A stretch of 16,755 bases of DNA from DAOMNN01 sp035443825 (GTDB lineage Bacteria; Pseudomonadota; Gammaproteobacteria; Burkholderiales; Rhodocyclaceae), in the NCBI GenBank assembly GCA_035443825.1, contig DAOMNN010000070.1:1-16755 (forward strand), in the 5' to 3' direction. Of this stretch, positions 7,568-14,632 are shown in pieces. Numbering within the stretch: position 1 is the first letter of the stretch; every line of letters starts with the position of its first letter. Position numbers and translations under genes: made by a program. The notes under the pieces are model-generated. The model was given only the letters and a program-made list of their open reading frames with translations, did no database searches and was not told where the DNA came from.

Positions 7568-9598
7568 ATGGTAGGTGGTTTGCTGTTTGCATTGCTCTGC
7601 GCCGTAGCGGCGCTGCTGTACGGCGGTTACTCGGTGAAGTGGATCCTGAGCAAACCCGACGGCAACGAGCGCATGCGCGAGATTGCGCAGGCGATTCAGG
7701 AAGGCGCATCGGCCTACCTCAACCGCCAGTACGTCACCATCGGCATCGTGGGAGCGGTGCTGTTCGTGCTCGTCGCCATCTTCATCGGCGTGGCCAGTGC
7801 CATCGGTTTTGCCATCGGCGCGGTGTTCTCGGGTCTTGCCGGCTACATCGGCATGAACATTTCCGTGCGCGCCAACGTGCGCACTGCCGAGGCGGCGAAG
7901 GACGGGCTTGATGCCGCCATGCAGGTCGCCTTCCGCGGCGGCGCCATCACCGGCCTGCTGGTGGTCGGCCTGGGTCTGCTCGGCGTCGCCGGCTACTACG
8001 GCATTCTGATCGCGATCGGGGTCGATGACCCGATACATCCGCTGGTGGGCCTGGCCTTCGGCGGCTCGCTGATCTCCATCTTCGCCCGACTCGGCGGCGG
8101 CATCTTCACCAAGGGCGCCGACGTCGGCGCCGATCTGGTGGGCAAGGTCGAGGCAGGCATTCCGGAAGACGATCCGCGCAACCCTGCGGTCATCGCCGAC
8201 AACGTCGGCGACAACGTTGGCGACTGCGCCGGCATGGCAGCCGACCTGTTCGAAACCTATGCGGTGACGGTGATCGCGACCATGCTCCTCGGCGGCCTGC
8301 TGCTGAGGGATGCCGGCGACGTCGCCGCGATCTACCCGCTGGTGCTGGGCGGCGTATCGATCATCGCTTCCATCATCGGCACCTTCTTCGTGCATGTGCG
8401 CGAAGGCGGCAAGATCATGAACGCGCTGTACCGCGGCCTGATCGTGGCCGGCGTACTGGCAGCTGTCGCATTCTATCCGGTCACCATGTGGCTGCTGGGC
8501 GACAGCGTCAGCATCGCCGGCGGCGAAACCATCAGTTCGGTCAACCTTTACTTCAGCGCCCTGATCGGTCTGGCACTGACCGCGGCGATGGTGTGGATCA
8601 CCGAGTACTACACCGCCACCGAGTTCAGCCCGGTGCGTCATATCGCGGAGGCCTCGACAACCGGCCACGGAACGAACGTCATCGCGGGCCTGGGCGTGTC
8701 GATGAAGGCCACCGCCGCACCGGTCCTGGCAGTCTGCGCATCGATCTGGGGTGCCCATGAACTGGCCGGTCTTTACGGCATCGCCATCGCGGCGACCTCG
8801 ATGCTGTCCATGACGGGCATCATCGTGGCCCTGGACGCCTACGGTCCCATCACCGACAACGCCGGCGGGATCGCCGAGATGGCGGGGCTGGACGAATCCA
8901 TCCGCAACATCACCGACCCGCTCGATGCGGTGGGCAACACCACCAAGGCAGTCACCAAGGGCTACGCCATCGGGTCGGCGGGTCTCGCGGCGCTGGTGTT
9001 GTTCGCCGACTATACGCACGGACTCGAGGCGGTCGGCAAGACCTTGACCTTCGACCTGTCCGATCACATGGTCATCATCGGCCTGTTCATCGGCGGCATG
9101 ATTCCCTACCTGTTCGGTGCGATGGCCATGGAAGCCGTCGGTCGCGCCGCCGGTGGAATCGTGATCGAGGTGCGGCGGCAGTTCAAGGAAATGCCCGGCA
9201 TCATGGATGGCACGCAGAAGCCGGACTATTCCCGAGCGGTCGACATGCTGACCAAGTCGGCGATCAAGGAGATGATCGTGCCGTCGCTGCTCCCGGTACT
9301 CGTGCCGGTGGTGGTCGGCCTGGTGCTCGGTCCCCAGGCCCTGGGTGGCGTGCTGCTGGGCACCATCATCACCGGCATCTTCGTGGCGATCTCCATGACG
9401 GCCGGCGGCGGCGCCTGGGACAATGCCAAGAAGTACATCGAGGACGGCAACTTTGGCGGCAAGGGCTCGGAGGCCCACAAGGCGGCGGTGACCGGCGACA
9501 CGGTGGGCGATCCGTACAAGGACACCGCAGGCCCAGCGATCAACCCGCTGATCAAGATCATCAACATCGTCGCATTGTTGATCGTACCGCTGCTGTAA
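7568..9598 (+). CDS. hppA: K+-independent proton-pumping membrane pyrophosphatase
   Basis: Integral inner-membrane enzyme that hydrolyses pyrophosphate and pumps protons out of the cytoplasm. The frame opens at 7553, but GGAGGA (7555-7560) sits seven bases before the ATG at 7568, giving 676 residues with the usual start MVGGLLFALL. The protein is almost all hydrophobic helices (about 15-16 expected). The catalytic loops are intact: DVGADLVGKVEAGIPEDDPR (185-204), DNVGDNVGDCAGMAADLFE (211-229), and C-terminal GDTVGDPYKDTAGPA. At GNTTKAVTKG (457-466) the key position is Lys460, the residue marking the K+-independent H+-pump subfamily; K+-dependent enzymes have Ala there. The ppa gene follows, separated by two hairpins. 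A very long antisense frame over this gene is a compositional shadow. Confidence 0.97.
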   Translation: MVGGLLFALLCAVAALLYGGYSVKWILSKPDGNERMREIAQAIQEGASAYLNRQYVTIGIVGAVLFVLVAIFIGVASAIGFAIGAVFSGLAGYIGMNISVRANVRTAEAAKDGLDAAMQVAFRGGAITGLLVVGLGLLGVAGYYGILIAIGVDDPIHPLVGLAFGGSLISIFARLGGGIFTKGADVGADLVGKVEAGIPEDDPRNPAVIADNVGDNVGDCAGMAADLFETYAVTVIATMLLGGLLLRDAGDVAAIYPLVLGGVSIIASIIGTFFVHVREGGKIMNALYRGLIVAGVLAAVAFYPVTMWLLGDSVSIAGGETISSVNLYFSALIGLALTAAMVWITEYYTATEFSPVRHIAEASTTGHGTNVIAGLGVSMKATAAPVLAVCASIWGAHELAGLYGIAIAATSMLSMTGIIVALDAYGPITDNAGGIAEMAGLDESIRNITDPLDAVGNTTKAVTKGYAIGSAGLAALVLFADYTHGLEAVGKTLTFDLSDHMVIIGLFIGGMIPYLFGAMAMEAVGRAAGGIVIEVRRQFKEMPGIMDGTQKPDYSRAVDMLTKSAIKEMIVPSLLPVLVPVVVGLVLGPQALGGVLLGTIITGIFVAISMTAGGGAWDNAKKYIEDGNFGGKGSEAHKAAVTGDTVGDPYKDTAGPAINPLIKIINIVALLIVPLL

Positions 9599-9609
9599 AG
9601 TCATCGACA

Positions 9610-9638
9610 CGAGGTACGGGGGCCACCCTTGTACCTCG
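9610..9638 (+). other. Strong 13-bp hairpin just after hppA
   Basis: Bases 9610-9622 pair with 9626-9638 (CGAGGTACGGGGG with CCCTTGTACCTCG, two G-T wobbles) around a 3-base loop, 12 bases after the hppA stop. No T-run follows directly, so it is more likely an mRNA 3'-end stabiliser or the first half of a tandem termination region with the hairpin at 9645-9669. Confidence 0.6.
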
Positions 9639-9644
9639 CCCTTC

Positions 9645-9677
9645 AAGGCCGGTATATAATGCCGGTCTTTTCTTTTT
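9645..9677 (+). terminator. Terminator-like hairpin with T-rich tail between hppA and ppa
   Basis: AAGGCCGGTAT (9645-9655) pairs with ATGCCGGTCTT (9659-9669), an 11-bp stem with two wobbles and a 3-base loop. It is followed by TTTCTTTTTC. This is the form of an intrinsic terminator for hppA. The same stem contains a perfect TATAAT at 9655-9660, so promoter and terminator readings overlap. Confidence 0.55.
9655..9660 (+). promoter_or_regulatory. Perfect -10 box, candidate ppa promoter
   Basis: TATAAT at 9655-9660 lies 44 bases before the ppa ATG, giving a leader of about 38 bases. The -35 region is poor: tacctc at 17 bp, and TTGTAC (9629-9634) only at 20 bp. The box lies in the loop-proximal part of the terminator-like stem. 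An essential gene following a terminator would need its own promoter, which supports the call. Confidence 0.5.
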
Positions 9678-9704
9678 CGGCTTTCCCCCCCAAGAGGCAC
9701 TCCC

Positions 9705-10253
9705 ATGAATCTCGATCGCGTCAGCTCCGGCACGGATATTCCTAACGAAATCAATGTCATCATTGAGATCCCGTCGCACGCCGACCCCGTCAAGTACGAG
9801 GTCGACAAGGAGACCGGCGCGATGTTCGTGGATCGCTTCATGAGCACCGCGATGCACTACCCGTGCAACTACGGTTATGTGCCGCACACGCTGTCGAACG
9901 ACGGTGATCCGGTTGACGTACTGGTCGTGACCCCGGTGCCGCTGATCTCCGGTTCGGTGATTGCCTGCCGTCCGGTGGGCGTACTCAAGATGACCGACGA
10001 ATCGGGTGACGATGCGAAGGTTCTGGCCGTCCCCATCGACAAGCTGTGTCGCACCTTCCGCAAGGTGCATGACATTCGCGACGTATCCCCCGAACTGCTC
10101 GATCAGATCGCGCACTTTTTCGAGCACTACAAGGATCTGGATGAGGGCAAATGGGTGCGGGTGCAGGGCTGGGGCGGCGTCGATGATGCCAAGGCCGAAA
10201 TCCTGGCCAGCGTGAAGATGTACAAGGACGCGCCGGTCAAACCCAATTTCTGA
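9705..10253 (+). CDS. ppa: Soluble inorganic pyrophosphatase, family I
   Basis: Cytosolic hexameric enzyme that splits pyrophosphate to two phosphates with Mg2+, pulling forward reactions that release PPi. The 182-residue length is normal. The active-site residues are in place: Lys30, Arg44 in VDRFMSTAMHYPCNYGYVP (42-60), Tyr56, the metal-binding DGDPVD (66-71), the TDESGDDAKVLAVP segment with Asp98, Asp103 and Lys105, and Tyr142-Lys143 before KWVRV. AGAGG at 9693-9697 precedes the ATG by seven bases. It lies directly downstream of hppA, so a PPi-burning enzyme and a PPi-driven proton pump are neighbours. The hairpins between them suggest separate expression levels. Confidence 0.97.
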   Translation: MNLDRVSSGTDIPNEINVIIEIPSHADPVKYEVDKETGAMFVDRFMSTAMHYPCNYGYVPHTLSNDGDPVDVLVVTPVPLISGSVIACRPVGVLKMTDESGDDAKVLAVPIDKLCRTFRKVHDIRDVSPELLDQIAHFFEHYKDLDEGKWVRVQGWGGVDDAKAEILASVKMYKDAPVKPNF

Positions 10254-10273
10254 CGGCGTACGCGGATTCGGAC

Positions 10274-10289
10274 CTGCACAGGGGTGCAG
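10274..10289 (+). other. Small hairpin after ppa
   Basis: CTGCAC (10274-10279) and GTGCAG (10284-10289) form a 6-bp stem with an AGGG loop, 20 bases after the ppa stop. No real T-run follows (tgaaggctttcc). It could be a weak or factor-assisted terminator. The remaining gap to trxB shows no clear promoter. Confidence 0.3.
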
Positions 10290-10370
10290 TGAAGGCTTTC
10301 CTCACCAGTCCAACCGACCTCCCTCGCCCGGAACGATCTCGACCACCAATCGATCAGGAACACAGCCACC

Positions 10371-11324
10371 ATGACCACGAAACACGCACGCCTGCTGATT
10401 CTGGGCTCTGGCCCGGCCGGATACACTGCCGCCGTCTATGCGGCAAGGGCAAACCTCGATCCGGTGCTGATCACGGGACTCGCCCAGGGCGGTCAACTCA
10501 TGACCACGACCGATGTGGACAACTGGCCCGCCGATGCCGAAGGCGTTCTCGGTCCGGACCTGATGGGCCGTTTCCAGAGGCATGCCGAGCGCTTCAACAC
10601 CGAGTTGATCTTCGATCAGATCCACACCGTGAAGCTCGCCGAAAAGCCGTTTCGACTGCTGGGCGATGGCGGTGAGTACACTTGCGACGCGCTGATCATC
10701 GCAACCGGCGCCACCGCGAAGTACCTGGGTCTGCCGTCCGAGGAGGCATTTTCCGGACGCGGTGTATCGGCTTGCGCAACCTGTGACGGATTCTTCTACA
10801 AGAACCAGGACGTCGCCGTGATCGGCGGCGGCAACACTGCCGTCGAGGAGGCGCTCTACCTGTCGAATATCGCGCGCAAGGTCACCGTCGTGCACAGGCG
10901 CCAGACCTTTCGCGCGGAGAAGATCCTGATCGACAAGATGATGGAGAAAGTCGCCGCGGGCAAGATCGAGCTCGCGCTGGACGCCACCCTTGACGAAGTG
11001 CTCGGCGACGGCACCGGCGTGACCGGCATCCGCATCAGGAACGTGAAGGACGATGCGACGCACGAACTGGCCCTGCACGGCGTCTTCATTGCCATCGGCC
11101 ACAAGCCCAATACCGACATCTTCGAAGGTCAACTCGAAATGGAAGGGGGTTACATCGTCACCCGCGGTGGGCGCGACGGCAATGCCACCGCAACAAGTGT
11201 CGCGGGGGTATTCGCCGCCGGTGATGTCCAGGATCACATCTACCGGCAGGCGGTCACCTCGGCCGGTACCGGCTGCATGGCGGCCCTGGACGCCGAGCGC
11301 TACCTCGACGCACTCCAGGACTGA
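10371..11324 (+). CDS. trxB: Thioredoxin reductase (NADPH)
   Basis: Cytosolic FAD enzyme that passes electrons from NADPH to thioredoxin. The 317 residues contain the FAD-binding GSGPAG (12-17), the redox-active CATC (Cys135, Cys138), the NADPH-binding GGGNTA (152-157) with HRR (175-177) for the 2'-phosphate, and the C-terminal FAD segment FAAGDV (281-286) followed by YRQAVTSAGTGCMAALDAER. The HRR motif fits NADPH rather than NADH or ferredoxin-type relatives. The ribosome site is weak: AGGA lies eleven bases before the ATG. Its stop overlaps the start of the Smr gene by one base (TGATG), so the two are probably translationally coupled. In enterobacteria trxB also lies near the ftsK block, here with hppA-ppa and the regulator in between. 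Confidence 0.97.
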   Translation: MTTKHARLLILGSGPAGYTAAVYAARANLDPVLITGLAQGGQLMTTTDVDNWPADAEGVLGPDLMGRFQRHAERFNTELIFDQIHTVKLAEKPFRLLGDGGEYTCDALIIATGATAKYLGLPSEEAFSGRGVSACATCDGFFYKNQDVAVIGGGNTAVEEALYLSNIARKVTVVHRRQTFRAEKILIDKMMEKVAAGKIELALDATLDEVLGDGTGVTGIRIRNVKDDATHELALHGVFIAIGHKPNTDIFEGQLEMEGGYIVTRGGRDGNATATSVAGVFAAGDVQDHIYRQAVTSAGTGCMAALDAERYLDALQD

Positions 11325-12418
11325 TGGCAAGGCGCCGCAAAGGCTCAGCGCCTGCGGTCGCCGAAGCCGAACAGCGTCTTCGTTCTCTCGAAGCGCTCGC
11401 CTTGCTGCGCGGCAAGCGAGGGAAACCTGTCCGCCGACTTCCGTCAGAGTGCCCTCCTGCTGCCCCTGAAGGGGTTACCGGAGCGTCCGGCCCTCCCGAC
11501 CATCCCGACAAAGGGGGTGCATCCGACGCGCATGAGGATGCCCGACTCTTCAAGGCTGCGGTCGCCGGCGTAACGCCGCTGAGGGATACCGGGCACGTTC
11601 TGATCGAAACCACGAAACCTGCGCCACTGCCGCGCCACCCATCCTCTGGACGCGAGATCCAGCCCCCCTCCTCCGCGGCAATGCGAACGCCACCCCGCAG
11701 CGAGGGCGATCTGTTCCGGGAGATGATGGACGACGTCGTCCCGCTGCGGCAGGACGGACGGGCCGAAGTCGGGCGCAGGTCTGTACCACCCATTGTCCGT
11801 GATGCCCCGGTTGCCGCAAGTTCGGAAGCCGGGCATGGTGAGTCCGGGCTGCCACCGCTGCCCGCCAATCTGGAGGGGCTCAGCGGAGCGGAACTGTTCC
11901 GTCACGCCATGCGTGGCACGAACCCCCTTGAGCGCCGTGATCGGGTCGAACTCGAACGCCCGGCCCCCTTGCCCCGACCGATCAAGCGCAGCGAAGATGA
12001 ACAGGCCGCGCTGCGCGAAACGATGGAGTCCCCGATAAGTCTGGAGGATCGGCTGGAAGGGGGCGACGAGGCGGCTTTTCTGCGTGCCGGCGTACCGAGA
12101 CGGGTCCTCGCCGATCTGCGCCGCGGGCGTTGGGTGTTGCAGGGGGAGCTCGATCTGCACGGGCTCAAGCGCGACGAGGCACGCGAAGCCCTTTCGGACT
12201 TTCTGTCGACGTGCCTGCAACAGGGACGACGCTGCGTCCGCGTGATCCACGGCAAGGGGCTTGGCTCACCCGGACGGCAGTCGATCCTGAAGCAGTTGTC
12301 TCACGGATGGCTCGCGCAACGCGAGGAAATCCTGGCGTTTTGTCAGGCGAGCCCCACACAGGGCGGCTCGGGCGCCCTGATGGTCCTGCTCAGGGGAAGA
12401 AAGGCCGAACGCAGCTGA
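11324..12418 (+). CDS. Smr-domain protein with triplicated N-terminal motif
   Basis: A 364-residue protein whose last third is an Smr domain, with the two signature motifs ELDLHGL (275-281) and HGKG (309-312), then a C-terminal GGSGALMVLLRG. Smr proteins of this class include E. coli SmrB, an endonuclease that cuts mRNA at collided ribosomes, and SmrA; family membership is clear but the activity is inferred. Relatives are usually about 180-230 residues with one N-terminal segment of the form LFRxxMxGxxPL. Here that segment occurs three times (residues 75-90, 130-145 and 191-206), separated by Pro- and Ser-rich, probably disordered linkers. The part from about 222 to the Smr domain (DEQAALRETMESP, GDEAAFLRAGVPRRVLADLRRGRWV) is standard. 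The N-terminus is very basic (MARRRKG). The ATG overlaps the trxB stop. The gene ends six bases before the convergent glnB. Confidence 0.9.
   Translation: MARRRKGSAPAVAEAEQRLRSLEALALLRGKRGKPVRRLPSECPPAAPEGVTGASGPPDHPDKGGASDAHEDARLFKAAVAGVTPLRDTGHVLIETTKPAPLPRHPSSGREIQPPSSAAMRTPPRSEGDLFREMMDDVVPLRQDGRAEVGRRSVPPIVRDAPVAASSEAGHGESGLPPLPANLEGLSGAELFRHAMRGTNPLERRDRVELERPAPLPRPIKRSEDEQAALRETMESPISLEDRLEGGDEAAFLRAGVPRRVLADLRRGRWVLQGELDLHGLKRDEAREALSDFLSTCLQQGRRCVRVIHGKGLGSPGRQSILKQLSHGWLAQREEILAFCQASPTQGGSGALMVLLRGRKAERS
11546..11983 (+). repeat. Three protein-level repeats in the Smr gene
   Basis: Copy 1 at 11546-11635 begins LFKAAVAGVTPLRDTG, copy 2 at 11711-11794 begins LFREMMDDVVPLRQDG, copy 3 at 11894-11983 begins LFRHAMRGTNPLERRD. 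All share LF(K/R) and PL at fixed spacing, followed by a charged stretch; copies 1 and 3 also share PAPLPR. DNA identity is low, so the duplications are old and kept at protein level. Copy-to-copy spacing is about 165 and 183 bases. Confidence 0.75.
12359..12379. other. Hairpin at the 3' end of the Smr gene
   Basis: CAGGGCG (12359-12365) and CGCCCTG (12373-12379) form a perfect 7-bp stem with a 7-base loop, inside the last codons of the Smr gene and 46 bases beyond the glnB stop on the other strand. Because the two convergent genes are only six bases apart, it is the best visible candidate for ending or stabilising either message. Neither strand has a T-run after it. Confidence 0.3.
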
Positions 12419-12424
12419 GCGTCA

Positions 12425-12763
12425 TCAGATCGCGTCCTCGTTCGTCTCGCCGGTACGGATGCGGACCACCTGCTCCACCGGGGTCACGAAGATCTTGCCG
12501 TCACCGATCTTTCCGGTTCGAGCCGCCTTGATGATGGTCTCCACCGCCTGATCGACGAGGTCGTCGCCAAGAACGATCTCGACTTTGATCTTCGGCAGGA
12601 AATCGACCACGTATTCGGCTCCCCGATACAGTTCCGTGTGTCCCTTCTGACGCCCGAAGCCCTTGACCTCGGTTACCGTAAGGCCGTTGATGCCGACATC
12701 GGAAAGCGATTCGCGCACTTCGTCGAGCTTGAACGGCTTGATTATCGCTTCGATCTTCTTCAT
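12425..12763 (-). CDS. glnB: Nitrogen regulatory protein PII
   Basis: Trimeric signal protein that binds ATP/ADP and 2-oxoglutarate and is uridylylated at Tyr51 by GlnD when glutamine is low. It controls partners such as GlnE, NtrB and AmtB. The 112 residues match PII throughout: MKKIEAIIKPFKLDEVRESL, TVTEVKGFGRQKGHTELYRG, the T-loop tip AEYVVDFLPKIKVEIV with Tyr51, the B-loop TGKIGDGKIF and the C-terminal VRIRTGE. The VDFLPKIKVEIV version and the absence of a neighbouring amtB favour GlnB over GlnK. AGGAG (12774-12770) lies six bases before the ATG. It follows nadE by 55 bases on the same strand, probably one transcript. I see no sigma-54 site in front of it. Confidence 0.93.
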   Translation of the reverse strand: MKKIEAIIKPFKLDEVRESLSDVGINGLTVTEVKGFGRQKGHTELYRGAEYVVDFLPKIKVEIVLGDDLVDQAVETIIKAARTGKIGDGKIFVTPVEQVVRIRTGETNEDAI

Positions 12764-12784
12764 TCGACTCTCCTGGAAAGCATC

Positions 12785-12811
12785 GCGGGCGCACCGCCGG
12801 GGATAGCCCGC
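12785..12811 (-). other. Inverted repeat between nadE and glnB
   Basis: GCGGGC (12785-12790) and GCCCGC (12806-12811) can pair around a 15-base loop in the 55-base nadE-glnB gap, ending 11 bases before the glnB ribosome site. It could set the relative levels of the two genes by processing or partial termination. No T-run follows. Confidence 0.3.
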
Positions 12812-12818
12812 ACGCCGG

Positions 12819-14441
12819 TCAGTATTCGTCCTGATACCGCGATGTTATCGGATATCGCCAGTCCCTGCCGAATCCGCGTCGCGTGATCCGGATGCCGACC
12901 GGCGCCTGCCGGCGCTTGTATTCATTTCGCTTGAGCATCGACACCGTGCGACGGACATCGCCCTCGGAGTATCCCTGAGCGATGATCTCGCGCGGGGAGT
13001 TATCGCGTTCCATATAGGCCTCGATGATCGCATCGAGCACTTCGTAGGGTGGCAGGGAATCCTGATCGGTCTGGTCCGGTTTGAGCTCGGCCGACGGCGG
13101 GCGGGTGATGATGTTCTCGGGAATCACCGCGCCGACGCTGTTGCGCCAGCTCGAGAGGCGATACACGAAGGTCTTGTAGAGATCCTTGAGCACCGCAAAA
13201 CCGCCCGCCATGTCCCCGTAGAGCGTCGCATACCCGGTGGCCATCTCGCTCTTGTTCCCGGTCGTGAGCACGATCGCTCCGGTCTTGTTCGAGAGCGCCA
13301 TCAGCAACATGCCCCGGATGCGGCTCTGGAGGTTCTCCTCGGTCGTGTCCGCAGGCAGCCCCTCGAACTGCTGCGCAAGCATCTGCGCGAACGTTTCCAT
13401 GGCGGCCGAGATCGGGATCTCGTCGTAACGGACGCCCAGCCTGGCCACCATTTCGCGCGAATCGTCCAGACTCATCTGCGCCGTGTACGGCGAAGGCATC
13501 ATCACCGCCCGGACCTTGTCGGCACCGAGGGCGTCGACCGCCACGGCCAGGGTCAGTGCGGAATCTATTCCACCCGACAGACCGATGATCGCTCCGGGAA
13601 ATCCATTCTTGCCAAGGTAGTCCCTCACCCCGGTCTTGAGCGCCTCGTAGACCTCCTCCTCGACGGGACGCTCCGGCGCGACACCGTCGGCCTCCCAGCG
13701 GCCGTCGTGATAATGCACAATATCGAGGCGCTCCTCGAAGGACGGCGCCCGGTATGCAACTGTGCCGGCGGCGTCTACGGCAAATGACGCACCATCGAAC
13801 ACCAGTTCGTCCTGCCCGCCGACCATGTTGCAGTAAAGAACGGGCATTCCCGTCTCCGCGATCCGCTGCCGCACCACTTCAAGCCTGCGGGCACCCTTGT
13901 TGACATGAAACGGCGAGGCGTTGATGGCGACCAGCAGATCCGCGCCCGCGGCGCGTGCGGCCCTGGCCGGACCGGGAGCCCACAGGTCCTCGCAGATGTT
14001 CAGGCCCAGCCTTACACCACTGAGTTCGAAGACGCACTGCGCATGTCCGCGTTCGAAATAGCGCTCTTCATCGAACACTTCGTAATTCGGCAGCTGCTGT
14101 TTGAAATAGGTATGCAGAATCCGCCCGTCGCAGATTACCGAAGCGGCGTTGTAATAACGTCCGTCGCGCTCTGCGGGATGACCCAGAACGAGTCCCGAAC
14201 CGTGCGCATGCGTGTGGGCCACGATGCGATCGATCTCACGATTGCACGCACGATAGAAATCGGGCCTGAGCAGGAGATCCTCGGGCGGATAACCGGACAA
14301 CGCCAACTCGGGCGTAACCACTAGCGATGCACCCCTGGCGCGGGCCTCGTCCAGCGCGGCCACGATGCGCGCGGCGTTCGCGGTCAGGTCGCCCACAGTG
14401 AAGTTCAGCTGGGCGACAGCTATGCAGAGCGTCTTGTTCAT
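12819..14441 (-). CDS. nadE: Glutamine-dependent NAD+ synthetase
   Basis: Makes NAD+ from deamido-NAD+ (nicotinate adenine dinucleotide), ATP and glutamine in the last step of NAD synthesis. The 540-residue protein has two domains. The N-terminal nitrilase-type glutaminase has the catalytic triad Glu45 (PELALSGYPPEDLLL), Lys114 (YFKQQLPNYEVFDE) and Cys150 (NICEDLW). The C-terminal synthetase has the PP-loop SGGIDSAL (289-296), plus TTGNKSEMATGYATLYGDMAGG and the KPDQTDQDSLPPYEVLD segment. The start is firm because MNKTLCIAVAQLNFTVGD matches the family start. No ribosome site precedes the ATG, and a TATAGT lies seven bases upstream, so the message may be leaderless. glnB follows 55 bases later, tying the gene to nitrogen status. 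It is divergent from the lipoprotein gene. Confidence 0.96.
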   Translation of the reverse strand: MNKTLCIAVAQLNFTVGDLTANAARIVAALDEARARGASLVVTPELALSGYPPEDLLLRPDFYRACNREIDRIVAHTHAHGSGLVLGHPAERDGRYYNAASVICDGRILHTYFKQQLPNYEVFDEERYFERGHAQCVFELSGVRLGLNICEDLWAPGPARAARAAGADLLVAINASPFHVNKGARRLEVVRQRIAETGMPVLYCNMVGGQDELVFDGASFAVDAAGTVAYRAPSFEERLDIVHYHDGRWEADGVAPERPVEEEVYEALKTGVRDYLGKNGFPGAIIGLSGGIDSALTLAVAVDALGADKVRAVMMPSPYTAQMSLDDSREMVARLGVRYDEIPISAAMETFAQMLAQQFEGLPADTTEENLQSRIRGMLLMALSNKTGAIVLTTGNKSEMATGYATLYGDMAGGFAVLKDLYKTFVYRLSSWRNSVGAVIPENIITRPPSAELKPDQTDQDSLPPYEVLDAIIEAYMERDNSPREIIAQGYSEGDVRRTVSMLKRNEYKRRQAPVGIRITRRGFGRDWRYPITSRYQDEY

Positions 14442-14448
14442 GGGCGCA

Positions 14449-14477
14449 ACTATACCGTCAGCCCATGCTTTTCACAC
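14449..14477 (-). promoter_or_regulatory. Candidate promoter for leaderless nadE
   Basis: On the minus strand TATAGT (14454-14449) is five of six to the -10 consensus and ends seven bases before the nadE ATG. Seventeen bases further upstream is GTGTGA (14477-14472), only three of six to the -35 consensus, in a region that also reads ACAGTGTGAAAAG. Transcription would start at or near the A of the ATG. Confidence 0.4.
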
Positions 14478-14632
14478 TGTCGTATCGAACGGCCGCCGGG
14501 AACCCACACAGAGTGATCGGGCTGCCGTCCCGTTCAACTGGCGGACTTTTTTGTAACCACGGCGCGCGGACCCTGTATTCTTCTCGCGAATGTCCTAGAA
14601 TCGAGCGGATAACGTCAGGGAGTCACCTAACG

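Noticed and set aside
7358..9847. 829-codon minus-strand open frame across hppA
   Set aside because: It is exactly antisense to a textbook hppA gene, has the His/Asp/Gln/Gly-rich composition typical of antisense frames in GC-rich DNA, and shows no known motif or ribosome site.
10302..11330. 342-codon minus-strand open frame across trxB
   Set aside because: Antisense to trxB, whose CATC and nucleotide-binding motifs are complete; no support for a second gene.
12764..12818. Sigma-54 promoter for glnB
   Set aside because: No GG-N10-GC element in the -24/-12 arrangement was found; the closest GG and GC pair has the wrong spacing.
14547..14552. T6 run as a possible terminator
   Set aside because: Only a weak 4-bp stem precedes it, and no plus-strand gene ends upstream; it lies between two divergent genes.
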